Below, piece after piece: positions 1-6,216 of a DNA stretch of 6,907 nt; the first letter of the stretch is position 1, and each line of letters opens with the position of its first letter. Under the pieces are notes generated by a model that was not told the DNA's origin, searched no databases, and saw only the letters and a program-made list of their open reading frames with translations. A program made the translations under genes and the position numbers. Source of the stretch: UBA11524 sp963617205 (GTDB lineage: Bacteria; Bacillota; Clostridia; Christensenellales; Aristaeellaceae); assembly GCA_963617205.1 (NCBI GenBank), contig CAVEOA010000055.1, positions 1 through 6,907 of the forward strand, given 5' to 3'.

Positions 1-623
1 ACCTGTCCTCCATGGAGGCGTTCGGTTCGGTGAATTTCGATGGACGTGCCACGGAGGACATGCTGGGCGCCATTGATTTGACCAAGCCTCGCAGCTGCTA
101 CCCGGAGAGCAAGCGCATGGTGGAAAACATGTGCGCCTGCTATCACGCAGAATACGGCGTGCCGGTATCCATTGTTCGTCTGGCGCAAACCTTTGGCGCA
201 GGCGTAGCAGCAGAGGACACCCGGGTATTCGCCCAGTTCGCCCGCAGTGCCATGAAAAGTGAGGACATCGTTCTCCACACCCAAGGCACATCATGGGGAA
301 ACTACGTCTACACTGCCGATGCAGCCACGGCCATTTTCACCGTGCTGAAGAAGGGTAACGACGGCGAGTGCTACACGGTGGCCAATGAAAGCACCAGCAT
401 GCAAATTCGGGACATGGCTGCCTTGGTAGCCGAGAAAATTGCGAATGGGGAAATCCGTGTGGTGATTGACATCCCGGAAGGCAAGAACTTTGGCTATGCC
501 GCGGATACCCAGCTGAAGCTGAATGCAGGAAAAATGCAGAGGCTTGGGTGGCAGGCAGAAGTGGGCTTGGTGGAGATGTATCGGAGAATGATTCGGGGTT
601 GGGGAGAAATGAATAGCCTATGA
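1..623 (+). CDS. NAD-dependent epimerase/dehydratase (extended SDR), 5'-truncated by window edge
   Basis: This is a nucleotide-sugar-modifying enzyme of the extended short-chain dehydrogenase family, acting in the cytosol. The reading frame is open to the left edge: the codons before the ATG at 12 read L-S-S, giving an LSSMEAFG motif that matches the usual 'SS-x-E-x-(Y/F)-G' strand carrying the catalytic Ser. The ATG at 12 is therefore an internal Met, and the N-terminal Rossmann half (GxxGxxG) lies outside the window. The catalytic Y-x-x-x-K is present as YPESK at bases 99-113. It is followed by the substrate-domain signatures VRLAQTFGAG, a YVYTADAA segment and YTVAN. The C-terminal 'LNAGKMQRLGW' resembles the end of UDP-glucuronate decarboxylase and dTDP-glucose dehydratase relatives. 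The stop overlaps the next gene's start as ATGA, implying translational coupling. The exact reaction (epimerase, 4,6-dehydratase, decarboxylase or reductase) cannot be decided from this part. Confidence 0.88.
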   Translation, partial: LSSMEAFGSVNFDGRATEDMLGAIDLTKPRSCYPESKRMVENMCACYHAEYGVPVSIVRLAQTFGAGVAAEDTRVFAQFARSAMKSEDIVLHTQGTSWGNYVYTADAATAIFTVLKKGNDGECYTVANESTSMQIRDMAALVAEKIANGEIRVVIDIPEGKNFGYAADTQLKLNAGKMQRLGWQAEVGLVEMYRRMIRGWGEMNSL

Positions 624-1726
624 AAATACTCATGGTCACCAACAAGGTGAAAACATATTCGTTGAGCTCACAAATCACCTATGATGCTCTTCTCAGTCTC
701 GGTCATGAAGTGGTGTGGGCAGCGGACTTTTCCAAGTTCATTGGCGACAAGGGCGTTATCCCCGCTGTTACAGAACAAATCAGCATCAATACGAATCCCC
801 TGAACAAGAACAATCTTCATGCTTACAAGCGCTTGCTGGAAATCATTGATGAGCATCACATTGAGGCGGTCATGTGCAGTACACCTATCGGCGGAGCACT
901 TGCACGCTTGGCGGCGAAAAAGAAGGGGATCAAGCCAGTTCTTTACGAAGCCCATGGCTTCCTGTTTTTCAAGGGGGCACCGCTGATTAACCGAACAGTC
1001 TACAAGTGGGAAGAGCAGATTCTTGCCCATTACACGGATGTGCTGATTACCATCACCCGGGAAGACTATGCGGAAGCGAAAAAGCTGAAGCTCCGCAGTA
1101 AGTTGCCCCCCTATATGGTGCACGGAGCTGGGGTTCATGTTGGGGTGCAAGTGAACATCGACCGCATTGAAAAGAGGAGAAGCCTTGGCGTGCCGGAAGA
1201 TGCTTTCGTGATTGTCTCCGCTGGTGAACTGAACCGCAACAAGAACACGGAAGTCATTGTGCGAGCTTTGACCAATGCCCCTGATGCCCATTATATTGCC
1301 TGTGGTGTCGGACCAGAAGAAACAAACCTGCGAAAGCTGGCAGACGAACTGGGCGTAGCGGACCGCTTTCACTTGCTGGGCTATCGAACCGATATGCCGG
1401 AGGTTCTTTCCTGCGCAGATGTGTTTACCATCATGTCCTTCCGTGAGGGCATGCCGCGCGCACTACTGGAAGCAATGGATCTTGGCCTTCCTTGCGTTGG
1501 AAGCAATACCCGCGGCATTCGCGATCTGATTGATACAGACGGCGGATTCATCTGTGAACCCACGGATGTGCAGGCGTTTGCCAAGGCGTTCCGTCAGCTT
1601 GAGGCAGATACACGGCTTCGTGAGCAAATGGGTAGCCATAACAAAACCAAGGTGCAGGATTACTCGGCAGATGTGGTGCGGCAGGAGTTGTATGATATTT
1701 ACCGGATGGCATTTTGCAAACAGTAA
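620..1726 (+). CDS. Glycosyltransferase family 4, EpsD/CapM-like
   Basis: This is a retaining GT-B transferase of 368 residues, a normal length for family GT4, predicted to add a sugar from a nucleotide donor to a lipid-linked repeat unit at the cytosolic membrane face. The N-terminus MKILMVTNKV is the first Rossmann strand of the acceptor domain. Residues 109-119 (YEAHGFLFFKG) closely resemble the YTAHGFHFYKG signature of the EpsD/CapM group, and 'DVLITITREDY' follows as in that group. The C-terminal donor domain has the complete E-x7-E motif, E276 and E284 (REGMPRALLE), then GLPCVGSNTRGIRDLI. The start at 620 overlaps the previous stop; a GGGGAG tract at 601-606 lies 13 bases upstream, rather far, so coupling probably helps initiation. 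Family assignment is strong. The donor and acceptor sugars are not readable from sequence. Confidence 0.93.
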   Translation: MKILMVTNKVKTYSLSSQITYDALLSLGHEVVWAADFSKFIGDKGVIPAVTEQISINTNPLNKNNLHAYKRLLEIIDEHHIEAVMCSTPIGGALARLAAKKKGIKPVLYEAHGFLFFKGAPLINRTVYKWEEQILAHYTDVLITITREDYAEAKKLKLRSKLPPYMVHGAGVHVGVQVNIDRIEKRRSLGVPEDAFVIVSAGELNRNKNTEVIVRALTNAPDAHYIACGVGPEETNLRKLADELGVADRFHLLGYRTDMPEVLSCADVFTIMSFREGMPRALLEAMDLGLPCVGSNTRGIRDLIDTDGGFICEPTDVQAFAKAFRQLEADTRLREQMGSHNKTKVQDYSADVVRQELYDIYRMAFCKQ

Positions 1727-1727
1727 C

Positions 1728-1733
1728 AGGTGA
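1728..1733 (+). promoter_or_regulatory. Ribosome binding site that decides the start of the propeller-like gene
   Basis: AGGTGA lies 5 bases before the ATG at 1739. An in-frame GTG at 1730 falls inside this same purine motif and has no Shine-Dalgarno sequence of its own upstream. The ATG at 1739 is therefore the better start, giving a 12-base gap after the preceding stop. Confidence 0.6.
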
Positions 1734-1738
1734 AGAAC

Positions 1739-2614
1739 ATGACGATAAAGCAACTCTTTCAAAAAGCCTTTGTGGGTGGTCAGTGGGGTGTTGGCGTTCG
1801 AGTGAAAGGCACTGGGCAATACGTCATCGTTGACACGCCAGTAGGCACATGGATTGCAGATCCGTTCCTCTATGAAGCTGATGGCGAGCACTACCTTTTC
1901 GTGGAATTCTACGAAGTTGCCAAAGAAAAGGCCTGCCTTGCCTACTATCGCTTCATTGATGGAAAGCCAGTCTATCAGGGAAAGATCATTGAACAGCCGT
2001 ATCATATGAGCTATCCATGTGTTTTTTTCTATCAGGGTGAGCATTACATGATCCCTGAAACGTCAGCAAATCAAAGCATGGATCTATACAAGGCTGTTCA
2101 CTTTCCAAGCAAATGGGAAAAGGTCGCCTGCCTTTCTTCCGGCACTCGTTATGTGGATACCACTGTGCTGAAGCAGGGTGATGACTTCAAGCTGGTCACT
2201 TATCGGAAGGAAGGCGGAAGCTGGTATCTGGATGCTTTCGCACTGGATATGGAACAGAAGCAGATTGAACAGCTGTCTTCGAAGAAGTACGACACGAACA
2301 TTGGTCGCCCTGCAGGAAATTTCATCACGGAGGATGGTCTGGTTCGTCCTGCGCAGAACTGCACCAGCAAGTATGGCGAAAGCATCATCCTGTATCGGGT
2401 CGATCGATTTGAAAAAGATCATTTCGAGGAACACGAGAAGACGAGAAGCGAAGCTGCAAGCTTTCCCATGGATGCAAAGGCAAATCGCGTTCATACGTTG
2501 AATCAGGATAGCAAGTATGAGTGTGTGGACGTGTTCTTTGAGAAAATTGATCTGCTACATGGCGTGAAGACGCTGTGGAGAGCGTATTTGAGAAAATATT
2601 TAACCAAGGAGTAA
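1739..2614 (+). CDS. Probable beta-propeller protein resembling GINT1 N-terminal / GH43-like domain, function unknown
   Basis: This is a 291-residue protein with no visible signal peptide or membrane segment, so it is probably cytosolic. I recognise the repeated short motifs of the five-bladed-propeller-like domain found at the N-terminus of plant glucosamine inositolphosphorylceramide transferase 1 and in bacterial polysaccharide loci: WIADPFL (38-44), YLFVEFYE, HMSYPCVF (89-96), MIPETS (104-109), YVDTTVL (138-144), and two RPAxN motifs, RPAGNF (190-195) and RPAQNC (203-208). The spaced acidic residues D41, E107 and D140 recall the catalytic carboxylates of GH43/GH32-type propellers, but that mapping is inference. 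In GINT1 the domain is fused to a glycosyltransferase; here it stands alone between two glycosyltransferase genes, 12 and 10 bases away. It could be a glycosyltransferase partner, a sugar-binding protein or an enzyme acting on the repeat unit. An extended form starting at GTG 1730 (294 residues) is less likely. Confidence 0.7.
   Translation: MTIKQLFQKAFVGGQWGVGVRVKGTGQYVIVDTPVGTWIADPFLYEADGEHYLFVEFYEVAKEKACLAYYRFIDGKPVYQGKIIEQPYHMSYPCVFFYQGEHYMIPETSANQSMDLYKAVHFPSKWEKVACLSSGTRYVDTTVLKQGDDFKLVTYRKEGGSWYLDAFALDMEQKQIEQLSSKKYDTNIGRPAGNFITEDGLVRPAQNCTSKYGESIILYRVDRFEKDHFEEHEKTRSEAASFPMDAKANRVHTLNQDSKYECVDVFFEKIDLLHGVKTLWRAYLRKYLTKE
2606..2611 (+). promoter_or_regulatory. Shine-Dalgarno sequence for the second GT4 gene, long spacing
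   Basis: AAGGAG sits inside the last codons of the propeller-like gene and 13 bases before the ATG at 2625. It is near consensus, but the spacing is longer than the usual 5-10. No better site or alternative in-frame start lies nearby, so it supports both the 2625 start and coupled translation. Confidence 0.5.
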
Positions 2615-2624
2615 AGCAGACTCT

Positions 2625-3773
2625 ATGAGAGTGATTTTGATCCGTTCCACAGACGTAATGCCAGATCCGCCTGTGGAGAAAATGGCCAGTGCCTTGATAG
2701 ACAGTGACCATGAGGTGAAGATTCTGGCTTGGGATCGAAGCAATACCTATGCTGATCGAGCTTCAATCAAACAGGTAGTTGGCCACGAGACCGAAATCAT
2801 TCACTTTGGAATCCCTGCTGTTTATTGTGGCGGCATCAAGAAGAATTTCAGTGCCTTGTGGAAATTTCAGTGTCGGATTATTCGCTGGCTGATGAAACAT
2901 CACGACGAGTATGATGCCGTACATGCCTTTGATTTTGACACGGGTTATGCGGCCATGATTTGCTGCAAGCTGTACAGAAAGAAGTTCGTCTATCATATTC
3001 TTGATTACTACGTTGACGGACATACACTTCCGTCAAAATGCCTTAACAAGGTAATTGAGTTTTTCGAGGTCCGCGTCATCAATGCGGCGGATGCCACTAT
3101 CCTCTGCACAGAAAAGCGCGTTGAGCAAATTAACAAAGCGGTCCCAAAGCAAGTCTTCGTTATTCACAATACACCAGATTCTGTGCTTCAGCCAAACACA
3201 TCGTTCACGTTGCAAAGCGAGAACGACAAAATGAAGATTGCCTACGTTGGCATTTTGGCAGGCACACGGCTTCTCAAAGAAACAGTCGAAGCTGTGTCAC
3301 AGATGACGGATGTGGAAATGCATATTGGCGGCTTTGGTGAGTATGAAGCATGGATGCAGGAAGCGGCCTGCAAGTATGACAACATTTTCTTCTATGGCAA
3401 ACTGCAATACAGCGATACTCTTGCGCTTGAAAAGCAATGCGATGTGATGATTGCAACCTATGATCCGTCTTTTCGCAATCATAAGTACGCAGCCCCCAAT
3501 AAGTTCTATGAGTCGCTCATGCTCGGCAAGCCAATCATCATGGCGCATGATACAGGCTATGATGACGTGATTCACGAAAACGATAATGGCTTACTGGCAG
3601 AGTATAGCCCAAAGGGGATCAATGAAGCGATTCAAACATTGAAAGCTCGACGAGGCGATTGGCCAGAAATGGGCAAGAGAGCACGGGCGCTCTATGAAAA
3701 GTCGTATTCCTGGGCAATAATGAAGCAGAGAATCAAGCAGGTGTATCAAGAAATGGAAAGTAAGAGTAGGTAA
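2625..3773 (+). CDS. Glycosyltransferase, GT4-like (GT-B fold)
   Basis: This 382-residue putative sugar transferase of the repeat-unit assembly line is predicted to be cytosolic or membrane-peripheral. The N-terminal stretch with D-P-P-V-E-K followed by MASAL matches the 'DPRVEKEAxxL' opening of many GT4 proteins. VHAFDFDTG (H100, D103, D105) matches the 'HAHDxDT' acceptor-domain motif. The second Rossmann domain begins near KIAYVGIL and has the IGGFGEYE turn. The donor-site segment is AAPNKFYESLMLGKPII, in which P291-N292-K293 and E296 are conserved. The position of the first glutamate of E-x7-E is Y288, a departure from classical GT4 that is common in the 'PNK-x-x-E' subgroup. It begins 10 bases after the propeller-like gene and ends 6 bases before the next transferase. 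The linkage formed cannot be predicted. Confidence 0.88.
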   Translation: MRVILIRSTDVMPDPPVEKMASALIDSDHEVKILAWDRSNTYADRASIKQVVGHETEIIHFGIPAVYCGGIKKNFSALWKFQCRIIRWLMKHHDEYDAVHAFDFDTGYAAMICCKLYRKKFVYHILDYYVDGHTLPSKCLNKVIEFFEVRVINAADATILCTEKRVEQINKAVPKQVFVIHNTPDSVLQPNTSFTLQSENDKMKIAYVGILAGTRLLKETVEAVSQMTDVEMHIGGFGEYEAWMQEAACKYDNIFFYGKLQYSDTLALEKQCDVMIATYDPSFRNHKYAAPNKFYESLMLGKPIIMAHDTGYDDVIHENDNGLLAEYSPKGINEAIQTLKARRGDWPEMGKRARALYEKSYSWAIMKQRIKQVYQEMESKSR

Positions 3774-3779
3774 TAGGAA

Positions 3780-4955
3780 ATGAGCAAGATCTTGTTTGTC
3801 GTTTCGCGACCATTGGAAATCAACACCTCAGCTTCTGTTCGTAACAAGGCCATGGTTGAAGGATTGATTGCTAACGGCTTTGCGGTTGATCTGCTGACAA
3901 CGACACCTGATGAAAAACATGCTGCATATGACAAGAGCCTTTCTGCAGAAGGTGCGCATTCAATTCGAGTGCCCATGAACCAGACACAGAAGGTGACTGG
4001 CTTAAGCAGAAATAATAAGCTATTATCCACTCTGAAATCTATCGCCTATAAGTGGATGAGCAAGCATGAGGTGTATGATCATCTGAAATTCATTGCAAAC
4101 TATACGGATTACGTTGATTTGGACAACAATCATTATGATTATATTATCTCTTCATCAGACCCGAAATCATCACATCTGTTTGTAAAAACGCTGCTCGAGC
4201 GTAAAGCAGAAAAGTTTCATGGGAAATGGATCCAGATATGGGGAGATCCTTTTCTGACAGACATCACTCGCACAAACACAAACAAACATAAGATTAAAGT
4301 GGAAGAGCAAAGGCTTCTTGAAGCGGTGGATTATGTCTTCTATGTATCAAAAATGACGCTGGAGCAACAGAAGAAAATATATCCGACATGTGCTCACAAA
4401 ATGCGCTATACGCCTATTCCCTATATAAAGGAGAAAATTACAGCAAATAGGAGCATGGAAAAGACTGAAAAGATTGAACTGGCATACTGTGGGGATTATG
4501 ATATATCCATCCGTAATCTGAAGCCTCTCTATGACGCTGTCAATCAGATTGACAATGCCCATTTAACTGTATGTGGCGGTAGCAATGCTCCTTTACAAAG
4601 CACTGAAAAGGTTAGAGTGAAAGGACGTGTGGCTTATGAAGAAGTATGCAAAGTTGAAGACAGCGCGGATATCCTCGTGTTTGTAGCAAACCGCGCAGGG
4701 ACGCAAATACCTGGGAAAATTTATCAATATGCTGGAACGAATAAGCCGGTGTTGTTTGTGTTGGACGGTGATAAGGAAGCACTGAAGGAATCGTTTGAAG
4801 CGTATGATCGATTTGTTTTTGTGGAAAATGATGCTGCCTGTATAACGAAAGGGGTGAGGGAAATCACACAAAGACAGAAGGAATACGCGCCACTTACTGC
4901 ATTTTCTAAAGACAAGGTCATGAAAAAACTAATGCACGAGGTCTCTCATGATTAA
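3780..4955 (+). CDS. Divergent GT-B glycosyltransferase
   Basis: This 391-residue protein has the two-domain GT-B plan. The N-terminal domain opens with KILFVVSRPLEIN and has S-A-S-V-R-N-K, as in transferases that start by resolving a 'name-cleared' acceptor loop. It also contains SSSDPKSSH (124-132) and WIQIWGDPF (150-158), a conserved 'WGDP' feature of this subgroup. The C-terminal domain starts around ELAYCGDYD (G238, D239) and ends with IPGKIYQYAGTNKPVLFV, the counterpart of 'PGKLYEYLAAGKPVL'. Both positions of the E-x7-E motif are non-acidic (T308 and Q316), so donor binding or catalysis may differ from classical GT4. The start lies 6 bases after the previous stop, with TAGG at 3767-3770 as a modest Shine-Dalgarno. 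G+C falls relative to the upstream genes. Glycosyltransferase is the best call; the sugar is unknown. Confidence 0.82.
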   Translation: MSKILFVVSRPLEINTSASVRNKAMVEGLIANGFAVDLLTTTPDEKHAAYDKSLSAEGAHSIRVPMNQTQKVTGLSRNNKLLSTLKSIAYKWMSKHEVYDHLKFIANYTDYVDLDNNHYDYIISSSDPKSSHLFVKTLLERKAEKFHGKWIQIWGDPFLTDITRTNTNKHKIKVEEQRLLEAVDYVFYVSKMTLEQQKKIYPTCAHKMRYTPIPYIKEKITANRSMEKTEKIELAYCGDYDISIRNLKPLYDAVNQIDNAHLTVCGGSNAPLQSTEKVRVKGRVAYEEVCKVEDSADILVFVANRAGTQIPGKIYQYAGTNKPVLFVLDGDKEALKESFEAYDRFVFVENDAACITKGVREITQRQKEYAPLTAFSKDKVMKKLMHEVSHD

Positions 4956-4962
4956 TTTTGAT

Positions 4963-4968
4963 AGGAAG
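4963..4968 (+). promoter_or_regulatory. Ribosome binding site supporting the ATG 4979 start of the Wzy-like gene
   Basis: AGGAAG lies 10 bases before the ATG at 4979. The upstream in-frame TTG at 4958 would place this purine tract inside the coding region and has no clear Shine-Dalgarno of its own, so 4979 is preferred. Confidence 0.55.
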
Positions 4969-4978
4969 TGCGCATGGT

Positions 4979-6178
4979 ATGGGTAGAAGTGTGACACAGA
5001 AAGTCAAAATAAATTCGAATATTATCGCCTTTATCTTATGTGTCAATACATTTTCAAAAATATTGAGCATATTTGTTGTGGTACCCTACAACATTGTAAT
5101 AATGGAAACGTTGGCCATCACTCTGCTGATACTGTCAAATGAACAAATAATTTTGTTAGAGAAGCAAACAAGTTCTATTCTTCTTGTTGTAGGCGCCATC
5201 ATGGCGTATTCACTGTTGATCTATCGAATGGATGCACGTGTTATCGAAAGACTGCTTAAATTTGTTATGTATGGTCTATTCTCGATGCTATGTGTACAAT
5301 ATTCATTTGATAAGAAGACACTTTACAAAACTATATTCATTTTCGGCTTTATTCATCTCTGGTATCTATATGCTTATGCTACAAACCGAATTCAAGCGGG
5401 TCTTATGTCGATAGATGACACAATGGATTTATCCTACACATCGTTGATTTATGTATTTGCAGGCTCAGAAGTTGTTACAAACCGGGGAGAAAAGATATTA
5501 ACGCGATTACTGGCTACAATATCATGCGTTTTGTTTGTGTTTTTCTTGGTTGGAATTAGCGTTAATCGCGGCGCACTGATTTCCGCTGTAAGTTATTATG
5601 TATTGCGGTTTGTGAACAAGCAAAATGACACAAAGAAGCGTATTGTGCTCTTTGCGTGTGTAATTATCATTGGGATCCTCGCTTATATAAACCTCATATC
5701 GATCCTTAAATCGATAGATGCACTTACAACATCCATTGGCATGACAATCCGACCGCTTCAAAAGACCATCCAACAGATGGAATACTCGGATAGTATGATT
5801 TCGGGGAGAGAACGTGTTTATGGTTCGGCCATGGAATTGATAAAAGAATCTTGGGCATTGCCTAACGGTGTGGCTGGCTTCGATGTGTTGAAAGGGATTT
5901 ATTATCCGCACAATATTTTTCTCGAAGCCGGAATTGAATTTGGGTTTATAGGAATAATTCTGGTGGCACTAATCATCTTAAAGGCATGTTACCAAATGGT
6001 TATTAGACACGGGAAGAATAACGATCTGTTGTTATTATTTTTCTGCTTATCAATTCCAAGACTGATGGTTTCGTCTTCATACTGGGAAAATACATTTATC
6101 TGGCCAATGATGGTGTTGATGTGGGCGAACAGCCCAGGGGAAACACAAAGAAGCTGTGTTCAAAGGATTCGCGTGTAG
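4979..6178 (+). CDS. Wzy-type polysaccharide polymerase / O-antigen ligase family membrane protein
   Basis: This 399-residue integral membrane protein has about nine or ten hydrophobic segments, at roughly 15-35, 38-53, 66-82, 93-109, 116-132, 178-195, 222-245, 316-335, 347-362 and 370-385. The long hydrophilic stretch between about 245 and 315 is the expected large extracytoplasmic loop. Three features match the Wzy_C/WaaL family: S-V-N-R-G-A with R197 at a membrane end, S-G-R-E-R (275-279) opening the loop region, and YYPHNIFLEAGIEFG with H311-N312 just before a transmembrane helix. The likely job is to join lipid-linked repeat units outside the membrane; ligation to an acceptor is the alternative, but the gene's place among repeat-unit transferases favours polymerisation. 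It is the most A+T-rich gene of the window, with frequent ATA and TTA codons, typical for serotype-specific wzy genes. A TTG at 4958 would extend it by 7 residues. Confidence 0.85.
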   Translation: MGRSVTQKVKINSNIIAFILCVNTFSKILSIFVVVPYNIVIMETLAITLLILSNEQIILLEKQTSSILLVVGAIMAYSLLIYRMDARVIERLLKFVMYGLFSMLCVQYSFDKKTLYKTIFIFGFIHLWYLYAYATNRIQAGLMSIDDTMDLSYTSLIYVFAGSEVVTNRGEKILTRLLATISCVLFVFFLVGISVNRGALISAVSYYVLRFVNKQNDTKKRIVLFACVIIIGILAYINLISILKSIDALTTSIGMTIRPLQKTIQQMEYSDSMISGRERVYGSAMELIKESWALPNGVAGFDVLKGIYYPHNIFLEAGIEFGFIGIILVALIILKACYQMVIRHGKNNDLLLLFFCLSIPRLMVSSSYWENTFIWPMMVLMWANSPGETQRSCVQRIRV

Positions 6179-6187
6179 AACACAACG

Positions 6188-6202
6188 TAATCTGAAAGAT
6201 TA
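6188..6202 (+). repeat. Small perfect inverted repeat before the dehydrogenase gene
   Basis: TAATCT (6188-6193) and AGATTA (6197-6202) are exact reverse complements with a GAA loop. The stem is short and A+T-rich, and no T-run follows, so it is not an intrinsic terminator. Its right arm touches the Shine-Dalgarno of the next gene. It may be chance. Confidence 0.35.
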
Positions 6203-6206
6203 GGAG
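6202..6206 (+). promoter_or_regulatory. Ribosome binding site of the UDP-ManNAcA dehydrogenase gene
   Basis: AGGAG lies 10 bases before the ATG at 6217, the strongest consensus Shine-Dalgarno in the window. It fixes the start together with the N-terminal MINVIGLGYIGLP, which places the nucleotide-binding motif right at the protein's beginning, as usual for this family. Confidence 0.7.
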
Positions 6207-6216
6207 AGTAAAAAAC

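Noticed and set aside
668..1372. Minus-strand open frame of 234 codons opposite the first glycosyltransferase
   Set aside because: It is a shadow of the EpsD/CapM-like gene, which carries intact motifs across the same span. The antisense product has no recognisable motif.
1730..1738. GTG start for the propeller-like gene
   Set aside because: The GTG lies inside the AGGTGA ribosome binding motif serving the ATG at 1739 and has no such motif of its own.
1463..2044. Minus-strand open frame of 193 codons spanning the junction of two + strand genes
   Set aside because: It crosses a coupled gene boundary of the operon, has no recognisable motif, and lies opposite well supported coding sequence.
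4958..4978. TTG start extending the Wzy-like protein by 7 residues
   Set aside because: The AGGAAG at 4963-4968 is correctly placed for ATG 4979 and would lie within the extension; TTG starts are uncommon and this one lacks its own Shine-Dalgarno.
6179..6216. Possible terminator or promoter between the polymerase and dehydrogenase genes
   Set aside because: The only stem is weak and not followed by a T-run, and I could not find a convincing -35/-10 pair, so the operon appears to continue.
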